This document shows positions 8,000-19,814 of a stretch of DNA of 64,000 nt, piece after piece. Numbering within the stretch: the stretch's first letter is position 1; the number at the start of each line of letters is the position of its first letter. Under the pieces are notes generated by a model. The model did no database searches. It saw only the letters and a program-made list of their open reading frames with translations, and had not been told where the DNA came from. A program made the translations under genes and the position numbers. The DNA lies in the NCBI GenBank assembly GCA_963793245.1, contig CAWBZG010000005.1, positions 1 through 64,000 of the forward strand. The letters are read 5' to 3'. Source of the DNA: CAXBBB01 sp963793245. Its GTDB lineage: Bacteria > Bacteroidota > Rhodothermia > Rhodothermales > BA12.

Positions 8000-10900
8000 T
8001 TACCGCACGACGACGACCTGCCGCGTCTGCGTCTCACTCCCCGCGCGGAGCCGCACGAGGTAGACGCCCGCGCTCAGTCCGTCCGGCCACACCGCCTCGC
8101 GCCAGCCCTGCTGCTGGTTACCCTCGGCGAGAACGGCGACGCGGCGGCCCATCAGGTCGTACGCCTCCATCCGCACGTCCGACGAACGCGGCAGGTAAAA
8201 GCGCAGATGCGCCGGACCGCTCACCGGGTGCGGCGACGGAGACAGCAGCGTCAGCGACTGCGGCGTCGCATCGGCTTCGTCCGCCGTGATCGTGCGGCTC
8301 ACCGAGAACGTGCGCACGTCGCTGCGGATCGTGTCGCCCTTCTGACTCGTCAGGATCACGCGCCAGAAGTACGAACCCGCCGCGATCGAGTCGACCGTGG
8401 CCGACGACGACGAGCCGCCTCCTCCGTAGACCGCTTTGAACGCGGCGGGCGAGCGGAACTGCGGCATCGGTGGCTACTTCGACATCGCCGCGCAAGCCTT
8501 CAGGCGCCACCCAGAACAGGCGCGGCGCCCGCTCGAAGGCCGACGCGTCCGACGGGCTGAGCAAGACCGGCGCGTCGATCACACCCTCGCCCGAAGCGAC
8601 GATGCGAAAGACCGTCCCGGTTTCGGGCAACTCCTGATCGTAGGGCGGCGCTTCTCCTCCGTTCCAACTCACGAAGACCAGGCGGGCGAACAGTTCCTGA
8701 TCGACCTGCATCCGATCCACCGCTGTGCCGTCGCCAGCGAAGGCGTCGTAGCCTGCCGTTCCGGGCGTCATGTCCTGAGGCGTGTAGACGTAGAGCCAGT
8801 CGGTGAACGGGTCGTTTTCAGCGCTCGAAACCGGCGAGTCGAGCGTCGACAGGTTAAAGATGCCGTCAGGACCTCCTCCGCCGATTTCTGTTCTTCTCGC
8901 AGGGTCGTAGTCGAGAATGCCGGGAATCAGCTTCACGTCGTCCGACGGATCGTCCGGCGTGTCGGTGGGCGATAGCCAGACTTCGAAGGGAAGCGCCATC
9001 GCCGCGCCGTCCTGGAAGCGCCGGTAGCCGACCGAGCCAGCTGTCGGTGAAGCGGATCTCGACCGTGTTGCCCAGGATGAACTCCTCATTATTGCCTCGT
9101 GAGCGCACCGAGCGGCTGAGGAAGCTGTCGTACGAGCCGATACCGCCTCCCACGTAGATCAGCCAGCGCGCCGGTCCGACCTGCTGCCTATCGGTCGGGT
9201 GAAGGTTGCTCGGCGTCGGGAAGCCTTGGAAGTGAGCGGCTCCCGACTCAGGCGGGTCCAGCGGGCCGCTCGCATTGGCCGACACCTCGAAGCTGACCAA
9301 CTCACCCAGATCGTAGGGCGTCAGCGTCACGCCCGAAACCGTGAAGGCGGCGGGGTCGGACCAAGGCCCACGCTCCAGCCCGGCGGCGTAGCGTACGCGC
9401 GACTGGTAGGCACCTGGCGCTAAGTCGACGAACGCGCCGTTGCCATAGACGCGCGTCGTTTCTGAGAACGCCTCGCGCGAGACCTGAATCTCGACGCGGT
9501 CCGACAGGTCGGGCACCGATGCGGTGAGTTCGAGCCTGCCCTGTGGCACGACGGCTCCGGCGACAGGCGTGACGAGCGTCGGCGCGCCCTGCGGCAGTAC
9601 GAACTGCGGGCCGGTTGGAGAAGCCCGAGTCGAACTGCTCGGTCACGTGGGCTACGTCGCGGCGCAGCGTGGCGACCGAGTTGAGGTTGCTCGTGCCCCG
9701 GCTCCACACGATGGCGAACTGGATGGTCTGCTCCTCACCAGTATCGAGCGTGAACGGCCCCGTACTCATCAGGTGGCGGCGGTCGCTCGGGGTGTTCGCA
9801 GTTCCGGCTCCGTCGACGTTGAACTCGCTCCAGAACGAGCCGGTCACGGGATCGCCCGTCCATAGAAACGTCGTCGGCTTCTGATTGGCATAGCAGGGTA
9901 AACCGTTCCAGTTGGTCGGCCCATACCCGTTGCCGCAATCAACTATGGGGTTGCCGTCCTGCCAGATCCCTTGCAGGTAGTTGTACCAGTCGGTGCTGTT
10001 GCCGCGCGGATTTCCGTTGGGGCCGGTTGCACTGTTGTAGTACAGCGAGGTACTCATACCCAGACGGCGGCGATCCGAGTGAGTCGTCCCATCGGGGTCG
10101 GTCCAGGTCTGGCCAGCCGCGTCGACGAGCGGACCTTGCACGAACGAAACGCCGAGCGCGGGCGGCGCGACTCCGTAGCCATCGCTTCCCTCGTCGACGT
10201 TGTCGCCGTTGTAGACGTAGATCATGTCGAGCGTCGTGTCGGTGCCGATGTAGTCGTCGCTCGCGTTGCCTAGATCGGGGTCGGACCAGTAGCCGAAGTA
10301 GGCGTCCTCGAAGTCGCCCACGCCGCGCTTGAACAGCCGGTAGCGATAAAACGTCGTGTGGTCGAGCGCTCCGGGTGCGGTGTACGCATAAGCCGTCGTG
10401 TGGACTTCCAGCCCGATGGGTAGCGATCCCGTAGAGTTATGCTCGCCACCAACGTCGTTCATGATCCACCACGCCATCTGGTCGCCGATCAGGTCCGGCC
10501 GCTCGCCAGCGTCCAAGTCGATGACGCGATCTTTGCGCTGGTCGAGTGGCTGATCCATCACGTCGACACGCGCCATCTCTCCGGCTTCGTCCGTCGCGCC
10601 GTCACCGTCGTTGTCGATGCCGTCAGAGGCTGCGGGTCTCAGGGTCGGAGCGCCAAGGCCCGTCGGCCACTCGCGCAGGTCGGGAGGAGTAGCGGCAAAT
10701 CCATCAACCAAATAGCGCGTGATATCCTGTGGGCTGACGACGTAGATGCGGTCGTAGCGGGCGTTCGAACAGTCGGCGTCATCCGGTTTGCCCAGTTCGG
10801 TGAGCGGACCGGGCCACAACTCCCAGGGACCGTAGTCGGTCGACGACCTGCCGGATCTCGCCGTCGACCTTGCCTCCGATCCAGATGTTCGAGGCGAAGA

Positions 10901-11121
10901 TGCCGTTGGTCGCGTGTCAAAACGCCCTCGGGCGCTTTGGGCACTTCGTAGACGTTGCCCGCGCCCTTCCAGAACAATCCGCCATTGTTGTAGAGCCGAG
11001 CGCGGACGTTGTTGACGTCGAGATCGGCGGTTGCGGACCCAGTCACCTGACAATTGCCTATCGTCTGGGCGAGTGCCGTGGGCGCGATGAGCAAAAGGAG
11101 CAGAAAGTAGATGTGGCGCAT
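8000..11121 (-). pseudogene. Secreted protein with type IX-style sorting domain, tandem copy 1 (frameshifted)
   Basis: The start MRHIYFLLLLLIAPTALAQ at 11121 is a signal peptide. Pieces of one ~1040-residue protein then continue in different frames. Recognisable parts in order are NNVRARLYNNGGLFWKGAGNVY; an IWIGGKVDG segment; a Ca-binding-like DNDGDGATDEAGE; GDQMAWWIMND; GSDGYG; a mid-protein Ig/FN3-like part (RVEIQVSREAF, YAAGLERGPWSDPAAF); a late FN3-like unit (GSYFWRV); and a C-terminal sorting domain with LMGRRVAVL, GVYLVRLRAG and a VVVR end. Frame changes occur near 10910, 10845, 9620, 9030 and 8470. It is likely inactive as read, unless the indels are assembly errors. The function of the family is unknown to me. 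Confidence 0.8.
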
Positions 11122-11146
11122 GAGCAGCGGGGTGGGTGACGTGTCG

Positions 11147-11152
11147 AGTATA
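11147..11152 (-). promoter_or_regulatory. Putative -10 box (TATACT) of tandem copy 1
   Basis: TATACT on the minus strand lies 25 bp upstream of the ATG. The same hexamer lies at a matching distance before copies 2 and 3. A possible -35 (TTGCGA) lies 15 bp further up. The wider upstream sequence differs from copies 2 and 3. Confidence 0.4.
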
Positions 11153-11249
11153 GCAAAATGCCGAATCTCGCAATCGAAGCAGCCTGCGAGCCGTCGCGCC
11201 CGCACGTTGGAATGTGACACGGCGTGCCGAGCCGTCGCGCCATCCATCA

Positions 11250-14200
11250 CTATCGCACGACGACGACCTGCCGCGTCTGCGTCTCGGCTCCGGCGCGCAA
11301 CCGCACGAGGTAGACGCCCGCGCTCAGTCCCTCGGGCCATGCGGCTTCGCGCCAGCCCTGCGGCTGACTGCCCTCGGCGAGAACGGCCACGCGGCGCCCC
11401 ATCAGGTCGTAGGCTTCCATCCGCACGTCCGACGACTGCGGCAAGTAGAAGCGCAACCGGCTCGGACCGCTGACGGGATGCGGTGACGGAGGCAGCAGCG
11501 TCAGCGATTGCGGCGTCGCATCGGCTTCGTCCGCCGTAATCGTCTGGCTCACCGAGAACGTGCGCACGTCGCTGCGGATGGTGTCTCCGCTCTGACTCGC
11601 AGGTCACGCGCCAGAAGTACGAACCGGCTGCGATGGCGTCGACGTCACCGATGACGAGACCGCCTCCTCCGTAGACCGGCGTGAAGGCGACCATCGAGCG
11701 GAAAGCGGCGTCCGTTGCAATCTCCACCTCCCGTCGCAATGCCGGTGGCGCGCCCAGAACAGACGCGGCGCACGCTCGAACGACGACACTCGACGGGACT
11801 GAGCAGGATGGGCGCGTCGAGCACACCATCACTGTCGCTCACGATCCGAAAGACCGTGCCGGTTTCGGGGAACTCCTGATCGTAGGGCGGCGCCTCTCCG
11901 CCGTTCCAACTCACGAAGACGAGGCGAGCGAACACTTCGTCGCCGACCTGCGTCAGGTCGAGTGCTCCGCCGTTTTCGTACGCGTCATAGCCGGACGTGC
12001 CGGGAGTCGTGTCGAGCTGGATCGTAGACGTAGATCCAGTCGGTGAACGGATCGTTATCAGACGACGATACGGGCGAGTCGAGGGATGACAGGTTGAACG
12101 TGCCGTCGCGTCGGGTCGAAGAGCGGGATTAGCTTTACGTCATCCGACGGATCGTCCGGCGTGTTCGTTCGCGTACTCCACAGTTCGAAGGGGACGCGGA
12201 TGCGACGGCAGTCGCGCCGAGCATGCTGTCGGCGATTGCTATCGACCCCGGCGCGGTGAAGCAGTTCGAGCGTAGTGCCCGAGTAAGGCGCTCTGGAATA
12301 CTGTCCTCCCCTCAGCGTGCGATCGAGAAAGGACGTCGTAGGAACCGTACGTACCGGCAGTGTGGATGAGCCACCGTGCTGGTCCAACCTGCTGAGCTTC
12401 CGTCGGACCACCATTGCCGCTTCCAGCAATCTCAGGAGTAGGAAAGCCCGCAAAGCGTGCAGCTCCCGGCTGAACGGGGTCGACGATCTCCGGCGGCATT
12501 GGCCGATACCTCGAAGCTGTAAACCCACCTCGAACGTACGGATTCAGCGATGTTGGAGACGACTTGGAATGAGACAGGATCAGACCACGGACCGCGCATC
12601 GCTCCGGCAGCATAGCGGGTACGTGCGCGATACGTGCCCTCGGCGAGATGGTACCGTCGCACCGTTGCGGATATGACTCTGGCTGAATCGGCAAATTCGC
12701 CAGCCGTCGATCTGGACTCTCGACCTGACTTCCCGGCCCAGACACCGACGCAAGCAGTTGGATTTGCCCTTCCGAAACGACGTCGCTCCGGCGACCGGCG
12801 TCACGAGAGTCGGCGTGCCCTGCGGCAGCACGAACTGCGGGCGGTTGGCAAAACCCGACTCGAACTGTCGCGCGTACTTCGGCCACGTCTCTCGCGCAAC
12901 TCGGTGATTGAGTTCGAGATAGTCGGCTGCCTTGGCTCCACACGATGCCGAACTGAATCGTCTGCTCGCTGCCAGACGCCAGCGTAAGCGGCCCGGTACT
13001 CATCGAAATACGGCGGTCGCTTGGCGTAGTTGCGGGTTCCCGCTCCGTCGATGTTCCGCTCGCTCCAGAACGCGCCGGTGACCGGATCGCCCGGCCACAT
13101 GAAGCGCGTCGGCTTCTGGTTTGCGGTGCAGGGATACGATGCCGGATTGCTCGGCCCGTATCCGTCGCCGCAATCGACTATTGGGTTGTCGTCCTGCCAG
13201 ATGCCTTGCAGGTAGTTGTACCAGTCCGTACTGTTGCCGCGCGGGTTTCCGTTGGGACCGGTCGCAGCTGAAGTAGTGCAGCGAGTTGCTCATCCCCAAA
13301 CGGCGGCGGTTCGGGTAGGTCGTGCCGTCGGGATCGGTCCACGTCTGGCCGGGCGCGTCGACGAGCGGGCCTTGCAGGAAGCTGATCCCCAGCGCGGGCG
13401 GCGCCGTTCCGTAGCCGTCGCTTCCTTCGTCCTCGTTGTCGCCGTTGTAGACGTAGATCATGTCGAGCGTCGTGTCGGTGCCCACGTAGTCGTCGCTCGC
13501 GTTGCCCAGATCAGGGTCGGTCCAGTAGCCGAGAGTACGCATCCGTCAGATCGCCCGGACCGCGCTTGAACATGCGGTAGCGGTAGAACGTCGTGTTGTC
13601 GAGCGCTCCGGCGGCGAAGTAGGCATACGCTGTCACGTGGATTTCGAGGCCGATGGGCTGCGATCCGGTCGAGCCGTGCGGACCACCAGCGTCGTTCATG
13701 ATCCACCACGCCATCTGGTCGCCGACGAGGTCGGGACGCTCGCCCGCGCGCAGGTCGATGATCCGATTCTTGCGCTGATCGAGCGGCAGGCTCATCACGT
13801 CGACGCGCGCCATCTCTCCGACTTCGTCTGCCGTCCCGTCGCCGTCGTTGTCGATGCCGTCCGACGCGGCAGGTGTCAGCGTTGGAGCGCCCAGGCCCGT
13901 CGGCCAGTCGCGCAGGTCCGGCGTCGCGGCAGTCGGTCCGCCTTGCAACGCGCGCAGGATGTCGGCGCGGCTGACCACATAGATGCGGTCGTAGCGCGCG
14001 TCGGAGCACGCCGCGTCAGCGTCGCCCGAGGCACGCAGCGGCCCCGGATAGTATTCCCACGGACCGTAAGCCGTCGCTGCTAGCCGGACATTGCCGTCGA
14101 CCTTACCGCCGATCCAGATGCCAGAGGCGAAGATGGCGTTGGGCGTCAGCGGCTGACCGTCAGCGACGCGGGGCACTTGATACACGTTGCCCGCGCCCCT

Positions 14201-14357
14201 CCAGAACAGCCCGCCGTTGTTGTAGAGCCTCGCACGAACGTTGTTGATGGCGAGATCAGCCGTCGCCGTACCCGTCAGTACAAGCGCTCGGCGTCTGAGC
14301 CGACGCTGCCGGAACGATGAGCAGGAATACGAGGACACAAGAGTAGAGGTGGCGCAT
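11250..14357 (-). pseudogene. Secreted protein with type IX-style sorting domain, tandem copy 2 (heavily frameshifted)
   Basis: The start at 14357 encodes a signal peptide (MRHLYSCVLVFLLIVP...). Family landmarks follow in changing frames: NNVRARLYNNGGLFWRGAGN, IWIGGKVDGNVRLAATAYGP, DNDGDGTADEVGEMARVDVM, DQMAWWIMND, TDPDLGNASDDYVGTD, and the C-terminal sorting domain (LMGRRVAVL, RLRAGAETQTRQVVVVR). Frame changes are seen near 14270, 13535 and 13270 and are dense at 11600-13000, where short deletions relative to copies 1 and 3 are visible (for example two bases missing near 11600). This is the most damaged of the three. It lies 128 bp upstream of copy 1, on the same strand. Confidence 0.8.
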
Positions 14358-14381
14358 GGGCGAGCGATTGGGTGCGTACTC

Positions 14382-14387
14382 AGTATA
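14382..14387 (-). promoter_or_regulatory. Putative -10 box (TATACT) of tandem copy 2
   Basis: TATACT on the minus strand, 25 bp before the ATG. The surrounding ~150 bp upstream are clearly homologous to the region before copy 3 (shared GATTGGGTGCGT, CCGATGG and GTGCCCAGCCGT-like blocks), so the promoter was duplicated with the gene. Confidence 0.45.
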
Positions 14388-14564
14388 TCCCAATCCCAGA
14401 CGGCATAACCGGCAGACCTTCCGAGCCGTCACGCCTGCCCGATGGAACGTGCTACGACGCGCCCAGCCGTTGCGCTGGACAGACAAGGCGACGAAGGCCA
14501 ACACATGCCGGACGCGCGAGATCTCTCCCACGCGCCCGACAACTAGCTCTGGGCTGCTCGCCCG

Positions 14565-17500
14565 CTACCGCACGACGACGACTTGCCGCGTCTGCATCTC
14601 GCTTCCCGCTCTGAGCCGCACGAGGTAGACACCCGAACTCAGTCCCTCAGGCCAAGCGGCTTCCCGCCAGCCCTGCGACTGTGCTCCGTCGGCGAGAATG
14701 GCGATGCGGCGCCCCATCAGGTCGTAGGCTTCCATCCGCACCTCCGACGACATGGGCAGGTAGAAGCGCAATCGGCTCGGACCGCTGACCGGATGCGGCG
14801 AGGGTGAGAGCAGCGTGAGCGATTGGGGCAGCGCATCGGCCTCGTTTGCAGTGATCGTCTGGTTCACCGAGAACGTGCGCACGCCGCTACGAATCGTGTC
14901 GCCACTCTGACTCTGCAAGATCACGCGCCAGAAGTACGATCCCGCTGCGATCGAGTCGACCGTGGCCGATGACGACGTGCCTCCGCCTCCATAAACCGCT
15001 TTGAACGCGACAGGTGAGCGAAACTCTCGGTCTGCCGCAATCTCAACCTCGCCGTCGATGCCCTCCGGCTCGGCCCAGAACAGCCGGGGCGCGCGCTCGA
15101 ACGCCGACGCGTCGACTGGACTGAGCAAAACCGGCGCGTCGATGACGCTCTCGCCGCTCGTCACGATGCGAAAGATGGTGCCGGTTTCGGGTAGCGTCGG
15201 CGCGTAGAACTGGCCGTCGGTGGCATCGTCCGTGACTGAGCCGTTCCACGAGACGAATGTCATCCGATGCATCAGCGCGACGCCGTTGCAATCGGGATCC
15301 AGTTTGGCCTTATCGACTTGCACCCCGCCTCCAAGCGGATCGGACCAGCCGACGCATGACTCGGACGGCTTCTCGCCCGCCGCTAGCTTGGCTTCTAGAG
15401 CGGCGATGAACGCGTCATAGCCCTGCGCTCCGGGCGTTCGGTCGGCAGGCGAAACCCAGTAGATCAGGTCGGTATAGGGATCGTTTGCACCAGTCGAGAG
15501 GCTGTGATCGTCAGCGACCAGATCCCACGTGTCGTTGCCGCTGTCGGCCTGCTCGATGTAGGGAACGAGTCGGAAATCATCGGCGGTCGTTGTAGTGTCG
15601 CCGACGTTCCAGAGTTCGAACGGCACCTCGACGACGGTCTCATCGGCGGTGAAGTAATTCCATGCCTTGCCGATGCCGGTAAAACGGATCTCGTAGTCGT
15701 CGGGCAGCAGGTAAGTAGAGTCCGCCATCGGGATTGCCGACACCTCCACTGTACTGAGTGGCACGGTCGAGGAAGGTCTGGAAGGTCGGCGACTCATCTA
15801 CGCCTATAAACCAGAACGTCTCGTGGCCATTGACGACACCTCTTCCACCATCATCCGTTGACTGCTGAGCGGCTAGCCCACTACGACCCAACCCAGGAAA
15901 GTCGCGATAATCTGCCGATGCGCCCGACGGCTCCGCTAGCACGCCGCTCGCGTTGGCGACCACCTGAAAATCGGCAATCTTGCCAGCCATGTAGGGCGTG
16001 AAGGACACGTCGGAGACTGCGAACACGGCTGGATTGGACCACGGGCCACGCATCCTCCCGGCAGCGTACCGGACGCGCGCGCGGTAGGTACCCGGCGAGA
16101 CGGTGACGACAGATTTGTTTGCATACGTTCGGGTCGTGTCGGTAAACGTCTCGCGGACGATCTGGATTTCGACTCGGTCGCGCTTGCTCGGGACAGAAGC
16201 CAGTAGCTGAAGTGGGCCAGCGGAGATCGTGGCCCCGGCAACCGGCGTTACGAGGGGTGGAGTACCAGGCGGCAGAACGAACTGCGGGCGGTCGGCGAAA
16301 TTGGAATCGAACTGCGCGCGCACTTCGGCCACGTCCTTGCGCAGTTCGGTGACCGAGTCGAGGTGATCGTCTCCCTGGCTCCACACGATGCCGAACTGGA
16401 TCGTCTGCTCGCTGCCCGGCGCCAATGTGAGCGGTCCGGTATTCATCTGAAAACGGCGGTCGCTCGGAGTATTGCGCGTCCCCGCCCCGTCGATGTTGCG
16501 CTCGCTCCAAAACGTGCCGGTCACGGGATCGCCAGGCCACATGAAGGAGGTCGGCTTCTGGTTTGCCGTACAGGGAAACGATACTGGGCTACTCGGACCG
16601 TAACCGTTTCCGCAGTCGACAATCGGGTTGTCGTCCTGCCAGATGCCTTGCATATAGTTGTACCAGTCGGTGCTGTTGGAGCGCGGATCGGCGTTGGGAC
16701 CGGTGCCGCTGTTGTGATACAGCGTGCTGCTCAGTTCCAGGCGTTGTTGGTTCGAATGGGTCAGTGCCGTCGGGATCGGTCCACGTCTGACCGGGCGCGT
16801 CGACGAGCGGACCTTGTAAGAAGCTGATGCCGAGCGCAGGCGGGTTCGCGCCATAGCCGTCGCTGCCTTCATCTTCGTTGTCTCCGTTGTAGACATAGAT
16901 CATTTGCAACGTGGTGTCCGTGCCGACATAATCATCACTCGCGTTGCCAAGATCGGGATCCGAGTAGAAGGTGAGATAGGCGTCGGTCAGGTTGGACGGA
17001 CCGCGCTTGAACATCCGGTAGCGGTAGAACGTCGTGTTGTTGAGCGCTCCGGCGGCGTAGTAGGCGTAGGCCGTCGCGTGGACCTCCATCCCGATGGGCT
17101 TCGATCCGGTCGAGGTGTGCGGACCCGCCACGTCGTTCATAATCCACCACGCCATCTGATCGCCGATCAGGTCGGGCCGCTCGCCCGCGCGCAGGTCAAT
17201 GATCCGGTCTTTGCGCTGATCCAGCGGAAGGCTCATCACGTCGACGCGCGCCATCTCTCCGGCTTCGTCTGTCGTACCATCCCCGTCGTTGTCGACTCCA
17301 TCGGACGCGGCAGGCGTCAGCGTCGGAGCGCCCAAACCCGTCGGCCACTCGCGCAGGTCGGGCGTGGCGGCTGTAGGTCCGCCCTGCAACGCGCGGATGA
17401 TGTCGGCACGGCTGACGAGATAGATGCGGTCGTAGCGCTCGTCCGAGCACGTCGGATCGTCAGCATCACCGGACGCGCGCAGCGGTCCTGGGTAGAACTC

Positions 17501-17803
17501 CATCGCCGTCTTCCCTGACGCCACGAGCCGAGGCTGCCCATTGACGTTGCCGCCAATCCAGATACCCGCAGCGAAGAGCGCGTTGGGCGCGAGCGGCTGT
17601 CCGGGCTGGACGGCGGGGACGTTGTACACGTTACCTGCGCCTTTAAAGAACAAGCCGCCCGTGTTGTAGAGCCGCGCCCTCACGTTGTTGATCGCGAGGT
17701 CCTTCGACGCCGTCCCTACATCAGCACAGGTGCCTTGCGTCTGGGCCGAGGCAGACGGGGCAATGAGCAGCAGAGCTAGGGCAAGAGAGTAGATGTGGCG
17801 CAT
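14565..17803 (-). pseudogene. Secreted protein with type IX-style sorting domain, tandem copy 3 (two frameshifts)
   Basis: This is the best preserved copy. A signal peptide at 17803 (MRHIYSLALALLLIAPSASAQ) is followed by NNVRARLYNTGGLFFKGAGN, IWIGGNVNG, DNDGDGTTDEAGEMARVDVM, DQMAWWIMNDVAGPH, DWYNYMQGIWQDDNPIVDCG, a GPLTLAPGSEQTIQFGIVW unit, FN3-like units and the C-terminal domain (LRFYLPMSSEVRMEAYDLMG, ending RQVVVVR). Frame changes lie near 16765 (after QTWTDPDG) and near 15715 (before YLLPDDYEIRF). It carries a Cys-containing insertion (KPSESCVGWSDPLGG) absent from copies 1 and 2. Proteins of this build are exported by the Sec system and then the type IX system to the cell surface. Confidence 0.8.
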
Positions 17804-17827
17804 GGGCGAGCGATTGGGTGCGTGCTC

Positions 17828-17833
17828 AGTATA
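17828..17833 (-). promoter_or_regulatory. Putative -10 box (TATACT) of tandem copy 3
   Basis: TATACT on the minus strand, 25 bp before the ATG at 17803, with TTATGA 15 bp further upstream. The arrangement matches copy 2 closely. Confidence 0.45.
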
Positions 17834-17970
17834 TCCCAATTCCAGACGTCATAACCGTGAGACCCCGCGAGCCGTCGTGCCTACCCGATGGGATGTGCTG
17901 TGACGTGCCCAGCCGTCGCGCTAACACTTATCGCCCCTACCAACTTCCGCTGAAGGTGTGGCGAGTGCTT

Positions 17971-18789
17971 TCAGCCACGTTCGATCTGCTTCGCCGCGTC
18001 CCACAGTGCGTCCATCTCCTCTAAGCTCGCCTGCCCAAGCGTCCGGCCCTGCGTCTGCAATCCGGCCTCCACGTGCGCAAAGCGGCGGGCGAACTTGGCG
18101 TTGGTCTGCTGCAACGCCGTCTCGGGTTCGAGGCCGCGTTTGCGCGCATAGTTGACGACCGAGAAGAGCACGTCGCCCAGTTCGTCCTGCGTCGGCTCGT
18201 CGCGAAACTCGCGCAGTTCTTCTTCGACCTTGGCCCACGCATCATCGGCGTCGGGAAAGTCGAAGCCAACGCCTGCCGCCTTGTCCTGCATCCGGTAGGC
18301 GCGAAGCAGTGCAGGCAACGCGCGTGGTACACCGTCGAGTGTGCCTTTTGGTTTGCCCCCTTTGCCCTCGGCGGCTTTGATCGCTTCCCAGTTGCGCAGC
18401 ACCTCGCCCTCGCCGCTCACGACCGTGTCGCCAAACACGTGCGGGTGGCGGCGGATCAGTTTCGCCGTCTCTTGCCGCGCCACCTGTTCGAGCGTAAAGC
18501 GCGGCGTCTCTCCCGATTGAGCCGCGTCCGACTCGGCAATGGTCGCGTGGAAAAAGACGTGCAATAACAGGTCACCCAGTTCTTCCGACAGACCGGGCCA
18601 GTCGCGCGCTTCGATGGCATCGACGGCTTCATACGTCTCCTCGACGGTGAGGTGTTTGACGCTGTCGTGCGTCTGCTTGGCATCCCACGGGCAGTCGCGG
18701 CGCAGTTGGCGGACGAGCGTGACGAGTTCAGCGAGCGCGTCGACGGTTTGGGCGTCGGGCGTAAAGGAGGCGTCGAGGATGGGGTTCAC
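17971..18789 (-). CDS. mazG: Nucleoside triphosphate pyrophosphohydrolase MazG
   Basis: 272 residues, typical for the two-domain MazG. The N-terminal unit has VRQLRRDCPWDAKQTHDS and LTVEETYEAVDAI, then ELGDLLLHVFFHA; the C-terminal unit has VEEELREF followed by ELGDVLFSVVNYARKRG. The paired ExxE/ExxD motifs bind Mg2+ in each domain. MazG hydrolyses NTPs and dNTPs to monophosphates and pyrophosphate, limiting misuse of abnormal nucleotides and, in some species, ppGpp-related stress. It sits alone between the secreted-protein array and ssb. Confidence 0.93.
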   Translation of the reverse strand: MNPILDASFTPDAQTVDALAELVTLVRQLRRDCPWDAKQTHDSVKHLTVEETYEAVDAIEARDWPGLSEELGDLLLHVFFHATIAESDAAQSGETPRFTLEQVARQETAKLIRRHPHVFGDTVVSGEGEVLRNWEAIKAAEGKGGKPKGTLDGVPRALPALLRAYRMQDKAAGVGFDFPDADDAWAKVEEELREFRDEPTQDELGDVLFSVVNYARKRGLEPETALQQTNAKFARRFAHVEAGLQTQGRTLGQASLEEMDALWDAAKQIERG

Positions 18790-19052
18790 TCTTTTCTTCG
18801 AGGTTATGACATGCAGATGACACCAGAGCGCGAATATATTTCTGTCGTCTGGTTACGCGGGCGCCGTTTGTGAGTCTAGTTTCTCGCATCCGGCACTCCG
18901 CCGGACGACTTAGCTCCTCTGGTACGCACAGAACAAGTTAGGATAGCTCTCGCACCGCGAGAGTGGACTCATGTACAGCAGCCAAGGACTCATTTACAAC
19001 ACACCCGCCGATCTCCACGACGATGGACGACGGCACACCCCGGAGCATGCTC

Positions 19053-19619
19053 ATGGCACGCGGAGTCAACAAAGTAATCCTGGTCGGTAACCTCGGCTCG
19101 GACCCCGAAGTACGCTACACGCAGAGCGGAACGGCAGTCGCCAACTTCAACGTCGCGACGAACGAGTCGTACAAAAACCGTGAGGGCGAGTTGGTCGAAA
19201 AGACCGAGTGGCACCGCATCGTGGCGTGGTCGCGACTGGCCGAAATCTGCGCCGAATACCTCAAGAAGGGCGAGAAAGTCTACATCGAAGGCTCGCTCCA
19301 GACCCGCCAGTGGGAGGACAAAGACGGCAACACCAAATACACGACCGAAATCAAAGCCGCCGAGATGATGATGCTCGGCGACGGCGGATCGGGCGGCGGC
19401 GGTGGCGGAGGTGGTAGCTCGCGCGGAAGCGACGACTTCGGCGGCGGACGCGGCAACAGCGGCGGCTACGGCAGCAGCGAGCGCGGCGGCGGCGGCAACC
19501 GAGGCGGAGGCGGTCAGCGCGGCGGTGGCGGCGGCGGCAACCGAGGCGGCGGCGGTCGCTCATCCGACGTCTCCTACGACGACGACGGCTTCCAGCCTGA
19601 CGACGACCTTCCGTTCTAA
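19053..19619 (+). CDS. ssb: Single-stranded DNA-binding protein
   Basis: 188 residues from ATG 19053 (MARGVNKVILVGNLG), with GGAG 7 nt upstream; earlier in-frame starts at 18963 and 19023 add a non-family leader. The OB fold covers about residues 1-110 (RYTQSGTAVANFNVATNE, EWHRIVAWSRLAEICAEY). A long Gly/Arg/Ser-rich linker follows, then the acidic tip DDDLPF that recruits repair and replication proteins. SSB coats single-stranded DNA. The glycine linker is long but of the usual composition. The 263 bp upstream (18790-19052) contain only its leader. Confidence 0.95.
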   Translation: MARGVNKVILVGNLGSDPEVRYTQSGTAVANFNVATNESYKNREGELVEKTEWHRIVAWSRLAEICAEYLKKGEKVYIEGSLQTRQWEDKDGNTKYTTEIKAAEMMMLGDGGSGGGGGGGGSSRGSDDFGGGRGNSGGYGSSERGGGGNRGGGGQRGGGGGGNRGGGGRSSDVSYDDDGFQPDDDLPF

Positions 19620-19644
19620 ACGAATCGGCCCCAACCGGCCCATC

Positions 19645-19678
19645 GGCGACGCTCTCTCTGGAGGGCGTCGCCTTTTTT
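19645..19678 (+). terminator. Rho-independent terminator after ssb
   Basis: Stem GGCGACGC (19645-19652) with GCGTCGCC (19665-19672), 12-nt loop, followed by six T residues. It lies 26 bp past the ssb stop and separates ssb from the chemotaxis cluster. Confidence 0.9.
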
Positions 19679-19814
19679 CGTGGGGTTCCTGGCAGACTTA
19701 CCGCTCTGCGCAATCCCCCCTCGCACCGCGTCGACAAAAACAATCCGGTCTGACTTTAACGTCGCCACACGCCTGCCGATAACCGGAGAGAATCCTCCCC
19801 CACTCTCTTCCGGC

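Noticed and set aside
8000..17803. Programmed ribosomal frameshifting in the secreted-protein array
   Set aside because: The break points differ between copies and lack slippery sequences with a common structure.
17930..17960. GTAGGGGCGA on the minus strand as a further REP
   Set aside because: The head is present but there is no matching second arm.
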